Source: UBA724 sp964229545 | Lineage (GTDB): Bacteria > Bacteroidota > Bacteroidia > Flavobacteriales > Flavobacteriaceae | Length of the DNA stretch: 21,973 nucleotides | Direction of reading: 5' to 3' | NCBI GenBank assembly: GCA_964229545.1 | Contig: CAXRDP010000049.1 | Location: 1-21,973 of the forward strand | Shown here: one piece after another, positions 14,274 to 20,074 of the stretch | Position numbering within the stretch: the first letter of the stretch is position 1 | Layout of the letters: the number at the start of each line of letters is the position of its first letter | Notes under the pieces: generated by a model | Seen by the model: the letters and a program-made list of their open reading frames with translations, nothing else | The model's database searches: none | Told to the model about the DNA's origin: nothing | Position numbers and translations under genes: made by a program

Positions 14274-14705
14274 TTGAAAAAAAGAAGAGGGCTAGACTTC
14301 TTCACCCCCGATACTTCGGGCAAAGGGGTCTGGCTAGCAGAAGAAGGGGTTTCGGCGGGCTTTCCCTCGCCGGCCGATGATTTTAAGGAAGGCCGTATCA
14401 GCCTGGATAAGGTGGCGGTTAAAAACGAAGCCGCGACGTTCTATGCGCGCGTGGCGGGGCAGTCCATGATCGATGCCGGACTGGACGACGGAGACCTCTT
14501 GGTTATAGACCGCAGCCTGGAACCCCAAGACGGGAAGATCGCAGTGTGCTTGGTGGATGGGGAATTTACTGTAAAACGGCTCAAGGTCGAAAAAGACTGT
14601 GTGTGGCTGGTAGCGGAAAACAAAAACTACCCACCCATACAAGTGACCGAAGACAACGAACTGATGATTTGGGGCATTGTGACCCATGTGCTGAAAGCCC
14701 TGTAA
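14274..14705 (+). CDS. umuD: UmuD-like S24 family autoprotease, polymerase V accessory subunit
   Basis: 143 residues. It is a LexA/UmuD-type serine-lysine autoprotease that, after RecA-stimulated self-cleavage, joins UmuC to form polymerase V. The cleavage site is Ala28-Gly29 in EEGVSAGFPSPADDF, with Ser64 in AGQSMIDAGLDDGDLL as the nucleophile and Lys101 in FTVKRLKVE as the general base. There is no helix-turn-helix, so it is UmuD rather than LexA. Its length is close to E. coli UmuD (139). The TTG at 14274 is the likely start, as no ATG or GTG precedes the conserved region in this frame; it follows umuC by 19 bases. A TAGGTTTG sequence (14269-14276) overlaps the start and might be a second promoter. 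The stop lies one base from the stop of the convergent phosphatase gene. Confidence 0.92.
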   Translation: MKKRRGLDFFTPDTSGKGVWLAEEGVSAGFPSPADDFKEGRISLDKVAVKNEAATFYARVAGQSMIDAGLDDGDLLVIDRSLEPQDGKIAVCLVDGEFTVKRLKVEKDCVWLVAENKNYPPIQVTEDNELMIWGIVTHVLKAL

Positions 14706-14706
14706 A

Positions 14707-16095
14707 TTACCCTGCCAATTCCTCCCACGGCCCCGTGATGGCCACCGTGTCCCCGTTTTCTTGTACGTTGACAAACAAGGTTTTTCCTGAGGGTGAAAAA
14801 ACGATTCCTGTGAGTTCAGAAGTAGAAACACGGTTACAGGCAAAGGTGTAGATCTCGCCGTTTTTGTCAATGCCACGAATGTGGTTTAGCGAGCCGTTGT
14901 CCTCACACAAAAGCAAATCGCCCCAAGGCGCGACGGTCAGGTTGTCGCACATATGCAACACCGTTTTGTCGTTGGATTCTGCATAGAGGTCTAGCATAGG
15001 AGGGTTGGTGCTTTCCTTTTCTGTGCCTTCATAGGGGGAGCATTTGTATCGAAACACTTGGCCGAAATTTTGTGGTCCTCCATTGGTACAGGCAAAAAAG
15101 AGTTCTCCCTCACCCATCCAAATGCCTTCTCCACGAGCAAAGCGCGCAGCGCCTGCTTCGAATCCTCTGTACCTGAGGTCATCTTCAGGAGATTCTACAT
15201 TGTCGATATCCATCCAGTAGACTTCCAAAGGTTGGTTTTTTTGAACGGCTGTCTCCTCCCAGTTACGGGTGTCGAGTTGGTCTCGGTCGCGTATAGCCAA
15301 GACTTGTAGCTGACCACCGGCATGGAGGTTTTCTTTTTCGTTGGGGACAAATCTGTAAAAAAGCCCGTCGTGGCGATCTTCAGTTAGGTACACACAGCCA
15401 GAAACGGGGTCTATGGCCACGGCTTCATGATTAAAACGCCCCATGGGTTTGATCGGTGTAGGTGCCACAAGCCCTTGGGTATCCATAGGTACTTCAAACA
15501 CATAGCCATGGTCTTGCAAAATGGTCTCGCCATCTGCTCGCGTGACATCTTCCTCGCAAGTGATCCAACTGCCCCACGGGGAAATCCCACCGGCACAATT
15601 GTTATAAGTGCCTGCCAAGCTCATATATTGGTTGGTGACCACACCGCTGGCCTCGTCATAAATTAGGGTGGTCGTCCCTCCCAGCCCTGGATTGACGCCG
15701 CTTCCAGAGTCGTAGATCTTTTCTAAATCAACCTGAGAAAGGAGTTCATTCTGAAGTCCATAAGGACTGTTTATCATCTGATTGGGTCTGTTTTCGTGGT
15801 TACACACAATGACTGTGTTGCCCATTTTGTCAAGGAAGGTTCCCATGCCGTCGGGGCGTCCGGGCACCAACAAACCGTCAGACATCGGGGTTCCTGATTT
15901 GGAAATAATCTTATATGAAAAACCTTTGGGAAGGTCGAGGTATCCGTTGGGGTCAGACTGTAGGGCCACGCCTTTTTTAAGGTTTAGTTTTCGAGGTTTG
16001 AGGGTACAGCTAGACAGTGACATCAAAGCCAGTGAGGTAAGGGCAGACTGTTTGATAAAATGTCTTCGGGTGAAGTTGGAAGGAGCTTTTTTCAT
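14707..16095 (-). CDS. PhoX-family phosphatase (DUF839), Tat-exported lipoprotein
   Basis: 462 residues, a member of the PhoX/DUF839 beta-propeller family of calcium- and iron-dependent alkaline phosphatases that release phosphate from organic esters outside the cytoplasm. Family motifs are CAGGISPWGSWITCEED (Cys180, Glu181, Glu182), FNHEAVAIDPVSGCVYLTED (Glu225, Glu239) and LLLCEDNGS. The N-terminus has a twin-arginine motif (Arg10-Arg11 in TRRHFIKQS), a hydrophobic stretch and a lipobox LSSC with Cys30, so it is probably exported folded through Tat and anchored by lipid. The cofactor chemistry of PhoX fits Tat export. It is shorter than many Pseudomonas-type PhoX proteins. It stands alone, converging on umuD with one base between stops. 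No PHO-box-like site was identified. Substrate and true phosphatase activity are inferred from family. Confidence 0.87.
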   Translation of the reverse strand: MKKAPSNFTRRHFIKQSALTSLALMSLSSCTLKPRKLNLKKGVALQSDPNGYLDLPKGFSYKIISKSGTPMSDGLLVPGRPDGMGTFLDKMGNTVIVCNHENRPNQMINSPYGLQNELLSQVDLEKIYDSGSGVNPGLGGTTTLIYDEASGVVTNQYMSLAGTYNNCAGGISPWGSWITCEEDVTRADGETILQDHGYVFEVPMDTQGLVAPTPIKPMGRFNHEAVAIDPVSGCVYLTEDRHDGLFYRFVPNEKENLHAGGQLQVLAIRDRDQLDTRNWEETAVQKNQPLEVYWMDIDNVESPEDDLRYRGFEAGAARFARGEGIWMGEGELFFACTNGGPQNFGQVFRYKCSPYEGTEKESTNPPMLDLYAESNDKTVLHMCDNLTVAPWGDLLLCEDNGSLNHIRGIDKNGEIYTFACNRVSTSELTGIVFSPSGKTLFVNVQENGDTVAITGPWEELAG

Positions 16096-16124
16096 ATTTC
16101 AAAAATTTTCACAGCAATGAGTTT

Positions 16125-16132
16125 CAAAAATA
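16125..16132 (-). promoter_or_regulatory. Putative -7 element of the PhoX-family gene
   Basis: The minus strand reads TATTTTTG, an exact TAnnTTTG, 29 bases before the ATG at 16095. A TTTG further upstream (16149-16146) is too close to be a standard -33 element. Confidence 0.4.
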
Positions 16133-16190
16133 CGAATTAAGTTCACAAAAATAATTGCTAGCTAGGTTTAGAAAACATTAAATTCTGAGG

Positions 16191-16224
16191 AAAACAAAAA
16201 AAGCCGAGACGTATATCTCAGCTT
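16191..16224 (-). terminator. Intrinsic terminator of the tRNA-Leu transcript
   Basis: AAGCCGAGA (16201-16209), loop CGTATA, TCTCAGCTT (16216-16224): a 9-bp stem with one G-U pair when read on the minus strand, followed by seven T, a G and four T. It lies 4 bases past the tRNA 3' end. Confidence 0.85.
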
Positions 16225-16228
16225 TCTT

Positions 16229-16315
16229 TGGTACCTTGGGTGGGAATCGAACCCACACTCTGTTGCCAGAACTGGATTTTGAATCCAGCGCGTCTACCAG
16301 TTCCGCCACCAAGGC
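16229..16315 (-). tRNA. tRNA-Leu (anticodon CAA)
   Basis: 87 bases including an encoded CCA. The acceptor stem GCCTTGG pairs with CCAAGGT (one G-U), the discriminator is A, and CCA lies at 16231-16229. The anticodon stem-loop CTGGA-TTCAAAA-TCCAG gives CAA, reading UUG. It has a class II variable arm and the T-arm GTGGG-TTCGATT-CCCAC. The stop codon of the GIY-YIG ORF ends one base before its 5' end, and a second copy of its first 24 bases lies at 16651-16674. No promoter is visible between the ORF and the tRNA. Confidence 0.97.
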
Positions 16316-16650
16316 ATTATTTCAAATTGTCTCGAAGTCTGCGGAGTTTTTCTTTGCCAATTCCTGACTTCCAATATTTTTCTCTCTTTCTGGCTTTTGC
16401 TCTGTCCGAACACATTTCGGTGTACAAAAGTACAAAAGGAGCGTAAGGTTTGGTGGTTTTTTCTCTCCCAGAATTGTGTCTTGCAAATCTAGCTTCCACG
16501 TCAATGGTCATTCCTACATAAATGTAGTTTCGTGTTAAACTAGATATGGCGTAAACCCAAACCATACTTTCAAAATTTCAATCCCAGCGCGCCTGCCTGT
16601 CGGTAGATAGGCCTGCCTATCGCCTGCCTGTCGGAAGACAGGGTAGACAG
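16292..16650 (-). mobile_element. Candidate GIY-YIG element inserted in tRNA-Leu
   Basis: The unit runs from one copy of the 24-base tRNA direct repeat (16292-16315) to just before the other (16651-16674). It contains the tRNA 5' half, the GIY-YIG ORF, a decayed anticodon-side fragment and a 60-bp palindromic array. Known endonuclease-carrying elements often use tRNA genes as targets and restore them on insertion. The direct repeats, nuclease ORF and displaced promoter fit that; a plain tandem duplication of the tRNA is the alternative. Confidence 0.4.
16317..16565 (-). CDS. Small GIY-YIG nuclease family protein
   Basis: 82 residues, a stand-alone GIY-YIG endonuclease domain of the size of YhbQ-like proteins, often misnamed excinuclease subunit C. 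The opening WVYAISSLTRNYIYVGMT holds the two short motifs: VYA in place of GIY, and YVG (16-18) for YIG. Arg26 and His30 in ARFARHNSG and Glu50 in LLYTEMCSDR match the catalytic arginine, histidine and metal-binding glutamate of the family. The C-terminus is very basic (ARKREKYWKSGIGKEKLRRLRDNLK), fit for nucleic acid binding. There is no separate DNA-recognition domain. The gene lies between a decayed 5' half of tRNA-Leu and the intact tRNA-Leu, in the same direction and probably on one transcript. Family membership is clear; a homing or mobility role is inference. Confidence 0.9.
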   Translation of the reverse strand: MVWVYAISSLTRNYIYVGMTIDVEARFARHNSGREKTTKPYAPFVLLYTEMCSDRAKARKREKYWKSGIGKEKLRRLRDNLK

Positions 16651-16674
16651 GTCTACCAGTTCCGCCACCAAGGC
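16573..16674 (-). pseudogene. Decayed 5' half of tRNA-Leu, split by a palindromic insert
   Basis: The bases 16651-16674 are identical to the first 24 bases of the intact tRNA-Leu (16292-16315). After a 60-base insert (16591-16650) similarity resumes with AATCCCAGCGC (16580-16590) against AATCCAGCGC in the intact gene, then fades through the anticodon loop. The 3' half is missing, so it cannot make a tRNA. It lies 14 bases downstream of a perfect promoter element, where a working tRNA would be expected. Confidence 0.8.
16591..16657. repeat. REP-like palindromic repeat array inside the tRNA-Leu remnant
   Basis: Two 20-base units, GCCTGCCTGTCGGTAGATAG (16591) and GCCTGCCTGTCGGAAGACAG (16622), start 31 bases apart with a half unit GCCTGCCTAT between. 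They form nested hairpins: CCTGTC-GGAA-GACAGG, GATAGGC-CT-GCCTATC, and at the right end GGTAGAC-AG-GTCTACC (16642-16657), whose right arm is tRNA sequence. No other copy was seen in the window. Confidence 0.8.
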
Positions 16675-16688
16675 TTAAAAACGGGACG

Positions 16689-16722
16689 CAAATGTAACAA
16701 ATATTTGAACCATACTTGCAAA
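16689..16722 (-). promoter_or_regulatory. Putative promoter of the tRNA-Leu / GIY-YIG locus
   Basis: Minus strand: TTTG (16722-16719), 22 bases, TACATTTG (16696-16689), an exact TAnnTTTG. The start of transcription would be near 16684, about 10 bases before the tRNA remnant. It is the only good promoter seen for the intact tRNA-Leu, about 370 bases away. Confidence 0.55.
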
Positions 16723-16760
16723 AAGAAAGGTCAATTCTATTAAAGGCTCAAATAAATTCC

Positions 16761-16768
16761 TAAATTTG
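16761..16768 (+). promoter_or_regulatory. Putative -7 element of prs
   Basis: TAAATTTG matches TAnnTTTG exactly, 31 bases before the prs ATG at 16800. No clear -33 TTTG. Confidence 0.5.
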
Positions 16769-16799
16769 CCACCCCTGTTGGAAAATTTAAATCCCAACC

Positions 16800-17741
16800 A
16801 TGGCAAAAGTAAAGATAGAAGCAAAGATTTTTGGGTGTTCCCAAAGCATGGAATTGGCTAAAAACATAGCTGAGCATTACGGTGCAACGCTGGGCAATGT
16901 GTTGTTTTCCCGATATAGTGACGGAGAGTTTCAGCCCTCTTTTGAAGAGTCGATTCGTGGATCCAGAATATTTATCATAGGCTCTACGCAGCCAAGTTCT
17001 GAGAACCTTATGGAAATGCTCCTAATGCTCGATGCTGCCAAGCGTGCCTCTGCCCGCCATATCACCGCCGTGATTCCTTATTTCGGATGGGCACGACAAG
17101 ACAGAAAGGACAAGCCTCGTGTGCCGATTGGCGCCAAGCTCATCGCCAAGTTGTTAGAGTCTGCCGGTGCCACACGCATCATCACCATGGATTTGCATGC
17201 AGACCAAATCCAAGGCTTTTTTGAAAAGCCAGTAGATCACCTGTTCGCATCTTCTATGTTTTTGCCCTATTTAAAGAATTTAAACATCGATAACCTAACC
17301 ATTGCCTCTCCAGACATGGGAGGTGCCAAGCGCGCCTATGCCTATGCCAAATATTTGGAAAGCGATGTGGTCATTTGCTACAAACAACGCCAAAAAGCGA
17401 ATGTGATTTCACACATGGAACTCATTGGAGAAGTGGAAGGCAAAAATGTGGTTCTAGTCGATGACATGGTCGATACGGCCGGTACCCTGACCAAAGCCGC
17501 AGACCTGATGATGGAGCGCGGTGCGTTGAGCGTTCGTGCGGTTTGTACCCATCCCCTACTATCGGGTTCAGCCTATGAACGTATAGAAGAATCTCAACTA
17601 CTAGAGTTGATTACCACAGATTCTATACCATTACGTCAGGACTCGAAAAAAGTAAAAGTATTGAGTTGTGCCAATCTGTTTGCAGAAGTGATGTACAATG
17701 TGCATCACAACCAATCGATTGCCAAAAAGTTTATAATGTAA
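16800..17741 (+). CDS. prs: Ribose-phosphate pyrophosphokinase
   Basis: A 313-residue cytoplasmic enzyme making PRPP from ribose 5-phosphate and ATP for nucleotide, His and Trp synthesis; the usual length is about 315. The flexible and ATP-binding parts are visible as FSRYSDGEFQPSFEESIRG and IPYFGWARQDRKDKPRVPIGAKL; ITMDLHADQIQGFF follows, and the PRPP-binding loop is VLVDDMVDTAGTL. This is the class I bacterial type. It starts a plus-strand series and is followed by rplY after 18 bases without a terminator, so the two are very likely co-transcribed. Confidence 0.97.
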   Translation: MAKVKIEAKIFGCSQSMELAKNIAEHYGATLGNVLFSRYSDGEFQPSFEESIRGSRIFIIGSTQPSSENLMEMLLMLDAAKRASARHITAVIPYFGWARQDRKDKPRVPIGAKLIAKLLESAGATRIITMDLHADQIQGFFEKPVDHLFASSMFLPYLKNLNIDNLTIASPDMGGAKRAYAYAKYLESDVVICYKQRQKANVISHMELIGEVEGKNVVLVDDMVDTAGTLTKAADLMMERGALSVRAVCTHPLLSGSAYERIEESQLLELITTDSIPLRQDSKKVKVLSCANLFAEVMYNVHHNQSIAKKFIM

Positions 17742-17759
17742 ATTCAATAAACCCTAATT

Positions 17760-18407
17760 ATGAAGTCAATTACGATCAAAGGATCTAAAAGAGAAAGCGT
17801 GGGCAAGGCAGCGACCAAAGCCCTACGTAATGCTGACAAGGTTCCTTGCGTGCTCTACGGAGGAGGCGAGCCTGTACACTTTTCAGCAGATGAGTTGGCC
17901 TTTTCCAAACTGGTTTACACACCGAATGCACATACGGTGGTGATTGATTTGGAGGAAGGCTCTTACAACGCCATTTTGCAAGACATTCAATTCCATCCGG
18001 TTTCGGATCGCATCTTGCATGTCGATTTTTACCAACTCCACGACGACAAAGAAGTGTCTATGGACATTCCTGTAGCGTTTGTGGGCGCCGCACCTGGTGT
18101 GTTACTCAGTGGGGGTGTGTTGAGCAAGAACAAACGCAAACTACGTGTACGCGCGCTTCCTTCCAACCTCCCTGACTCAATTGTAGCCGACATTTCTAAA
18201 CTTGAAATCGGTAACAAATTGTATGTAACTGAAGTAGCTGACGAGAAGTTTACTTTCTTGCACCCAGACAACACAGTGGTTTGTCAAGTGCGCAACTCTC
18301 GTAATTCTATGAAAGCAGCTGCGTCTGTGGAAGGTGTAGAAGTAGAAGGAGAAGAAGCCGAAGGAGAAGCTACAGAGCAAGAAGCGCCTGCGGAAGGAGA
18401 AGCTTAA
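17760..18407 (+). CDS. rplY: 50S ribosomal protein L25, long CTC form
   Basis: 215 residues, binding 5S rRNA in the large subunit. It is the long general-stress (CTC/TL5) form: an N-terminal L25 domain (about 1-92; KGSKRESVGKAATKALRNADKVPCVLYGG) joined to a TL5 C-terminal beta domain (about 98-180; PVAFVGAAPGVLLSGGVL, VRALPSNLPDSIVADIS), then an acidic Glu/Ala/Gly tail (about 190-215) that is probably disordered. It follows prs by 18 bases and ends in a strong terminator. The prs-rplY-pth order is common in bacteria. Confidence 0.96.
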   Translation: MKSITIKGSKRESVGKAATKALRNADKVPCVLYGGGEPVHFSADELAFSKLVYTPNAHTVVIDLEEGSYNAILQDIQFHPVSDRILHVDFYQLHDDKEVSMDIPVAFVGAAPGVLLSGGVLSKNKRKLRVRALPSNLPDSIVADISKLEIGNKLYVTEVADEKFTFLHPDNTVVCQVRNSRNSMKAAASVEGVEVEGEEAEGEATEQEAPAEGEA

Positions 18408-18427
18408 TCTGCTCAGTATTGAACATC

Positions 18428-18469
18428 AAAAAGCATCTCGAGTTTACTTGAGGTGCTTTTTTTATTTTT
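18428..18469 (+). terminator. Intrinsic terminator of prs-rplY
   Basis: A stem of about 14 bp with two G-U pairs: AAAAGCATCTCGAG (to 18442), loop TTTA, CTTGAGGTGCTTTT (from 18447), then a T-tract. The end reads seven T, A, five T, A, almost the same as the terminator at 4513-4547, and TATTTTTA (18463-18470) could serve as a -7 element for pth. Confidence 0.9.
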
Positions 18470-18520
18470 ACAAAAAAATGTATGCGCTGTTGGCGTTGGT
18501 TTTGTGTTAAGAAAAACGAA

Positions 18521-19093
18521 ATGGAAAAATTCCTCATTGTAGGTTTGGGTAATATTGGAGCTGACTATGACAATACCCGGCACAACATAGGTTTTTCTGT
18601 GGTAGATGCTTTGGCAGCTGAACACGAGGCCAGCTTTGAAACCAAACGATTGGGAGCTTTGGCTGACTTCAACTATAAAGGGAAAAAAATCCTGCTACTC
18701 AAACCCTCAACCCTTATGAACTTGAGTGGAAAAGCGGTTTCGTATTGGATAAAAACCGAAAAAATAAAAACAGCGAATATACTTGTTGTCACAGATGACC
18801 TCAACCTGGATTTTGGCAGTTTGCGAATGCGAAAAAAAGGATCCGATGGCGGTCACAACGGCCTGAAAGACATACAATCACGATTGGGAAGCGGAGCCTT
18901 CGCACGTTTAAGGGTGGGCATTGGCAGTCAATATAAAAAAGGACATCAGGCAGACTTTGTATTATCGCCATGGAAAAAAGAGGAGTCCCAAAAACTCTCG
19001 CAAATTGTGTTGAAAGCTCAAGAAGCTGCCATGGATTTTGTAATCGAAGGGGTAGATCGTGCCATGAATACCCACAATGGTGTGGTTATATGA
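18521..19093 (+). CDS. pth: Peptidyl-tRNA hydrolase
   Basis: A 190-residue cytoplasmic enzyme that frees tRNA from peptidyl-tRNAs dropped by the ribosome. I chose ATG 18521 (MEKFLIVGLGNIGADYDNTRHNIGF read in two parts at residues 1-25), because the family starts directly with this strand; the in-frame ATG 18482 would add 13 basic residues without family similarity. Catalytic residues are Asn11, His21 and Asp93 (VTDDLNL), and GSDGGHNGLKDI carries the second Asn. It follows the rplY terminator and is 7 bases upstream of ribF, so pth-ribF form an operon. Confidence 0.95.
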   Translation: MEKFLIVGLGNIGADYDNTRHNIGFSVVDALAAEHEASFETKRLGALADFNYKGKKILLLKPSTLMNLSGKAVSYWIKTEKIKTANILVVTDDLNLDFGSLRMRKKGSDGGHNGLKDIQSRLGSGAFARLRVGIGSQYKKGHQADFVLSPWKKEESQKLSQIVLKAQEAAMDFVIEGVDRAMNTHNGVVI

Positions 19094-19100
19094 GTGAGAT

Positions 19101-20027
19101 ATGAAGACCATTTTTGGCTTAGAAAATTATCCGAAAGAAAAAGCGTCCATAGTTACTGTAGGTACTTTTGACGGGGTTCATATTGGCCATCAGAATATCA
19201 TTAAACGCTTGGTCAACATAGCCCAAACAGAAAACAAAACCTCTGTTTTACTTACTTTCTACCCCCATCCACGTATGGTTTTACAATCCAATGTGCCTAT
19301 GCGCCTGATCCAAACCATAGAAGAGCGCAAAGCCGCTTTGGCGGAAACCGGTCTCGATGTGCTGGTGATTCATCCTTTTACAGAATCTTTCTCTAGAATG
19401 GACGCAGAGCAGTATGTCAAAGAAGTTTTGGTGCGGCAACTCAATGTTCACAAATTTGTGATGGGATATGACCACCGTTTTGGGCGAAACCGAAATGCCA
19501 ACATAGACGATATGCAAGATTTTGGCATCATATATGACTTTGACATTGAAGAAATCAGTGCTACTGAAGTAGAAGCCATAGCGGTGAGTTCTACCAAAGT
19601 ACGCAATGCCATTTTGGAAGGCGATATGAAAAAAGCCGCTACTTATCTGGGTAGGAATTTTGAGCTTTCAGGCGAAGTCATTCATGGAGAGAAAAGAGGT
19701 CGGGCGCTTCAGTTTCCTACAGCCAATATCGATCTTAAAAATGCGCATAAAATTTTACCTAAAAACGGAGTGTATTTGGTCAAAAGCACGCTGGAAGGTC
19801 AAACGGTTTATGGGATGATGAACATTGGAGAAAAACCCACCTTTGACGCAAACAGAATTTCAATAGAAGTTCACTTTTTTGATTGGTCAAAAGACCTGTA
19901 TGGAGCGCAAATCAGGATAGAGGTATTAGAAAGAGTGCGCGATGAGCAAAAATTTGATTCAGCAGAAAAGCTACAGACCCAACTACAGGCAGATGAAGCC
20001 TATTGTCGCTTAAAAATTGATAAATAG
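19101..20027 (+). CDS. ribF: Bifunctional riboflavin kinase / FAD synthetase
   Basis: A 308-residue enzyme that phosphorylates riboflavin to FMN and adenylates FMN to FAD. The N-terminal nucleotidyltransferase domain (1-185) has TVGTFDGVHIGH with the HIGH motif at 27-30 and AVSSTKVR at 161-168. The C-terminal kinase domain (186-308) has RGRALQFPTANI with PTAN at 206-209, and NGVYLV and GMMNIGEKPTF. Both halves are complete, so it is bifunctional. It lies 7 bases after pth. There is no room for an FMN riboswitch upstream. No terminator separates it from serS, but serS has its own promoter element. Confidence 0.96.
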   Translation: MKTIFGLENYPKEKASIVTVGTFDGVHIGHQNIIKRLVNIAQTENKTSVLLTFYPHPRMVLQSNVPMRLIQTIEERKAALAETGLDVLVIHPFTESFSRMDAEQYVKEVLVRQLNVHKFVMGYDHRFGRNRNANIDDMQDFGIIYDFDIEEISATEVEAIAVSSTKVRNAILEGDMKKAATYLGRNFELSGEVIHGEKRGRALQFPTANIDLKNAHKILPKNGVYLVKSTLEGQTVYGMMNIGEKPTFDANRISIEVHFFDWSKDLYGAQIRIEVLERVRDEQKFDSAEKLQTQLQADEAYCRLKIDK

Positions 20028-20051
20028 AAAGCCCTGTATGCAACAAAGTTT

Positions 20052-20059
20052 TACTTTTG
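20052..20059 (+). promoter_or_regulatory. Putative -7 element of serS
   Basis: TACTTTTG matches TAnnTTTG exactly, 15 bases before the serS ATG at 20075; the leader would be only about 10 bases. There is no T-box-like leader. Confidence 0.45.
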
Positions 20060-20074
20060 TAAAAATGACTTTTC

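Noticed and set aside
14274..14705. LexA repressor instead of UmuD
   Set aside because: There is no DNA-binding domain before the Ala-Gly cleavage site, and the gene is next to umuC.
16591..16657. CRISPR array
   Set aside because: Only two and a half short units with palindromic content, no spacers of constant length and no cas genes. It is better described as a REP-like array.
18482..18521. Upstream ATG 18482 as pth start
   Set aside because: It adds 13 residues (MRCWRWFCVKKNE) with no family similarity; the family starts at MEKFLIVGLGN.
19094..19100. FMN riboswitch before ribF
   Set aside because: Only 7 bases separate pth and ribF, so there is no room for the aptamer.
20028..20074. T-box or other leader RNA before serS
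   Set aside because: The region is 47 bases, with a -7 element 15 bases before the start and no stem-loop or antiterminator.
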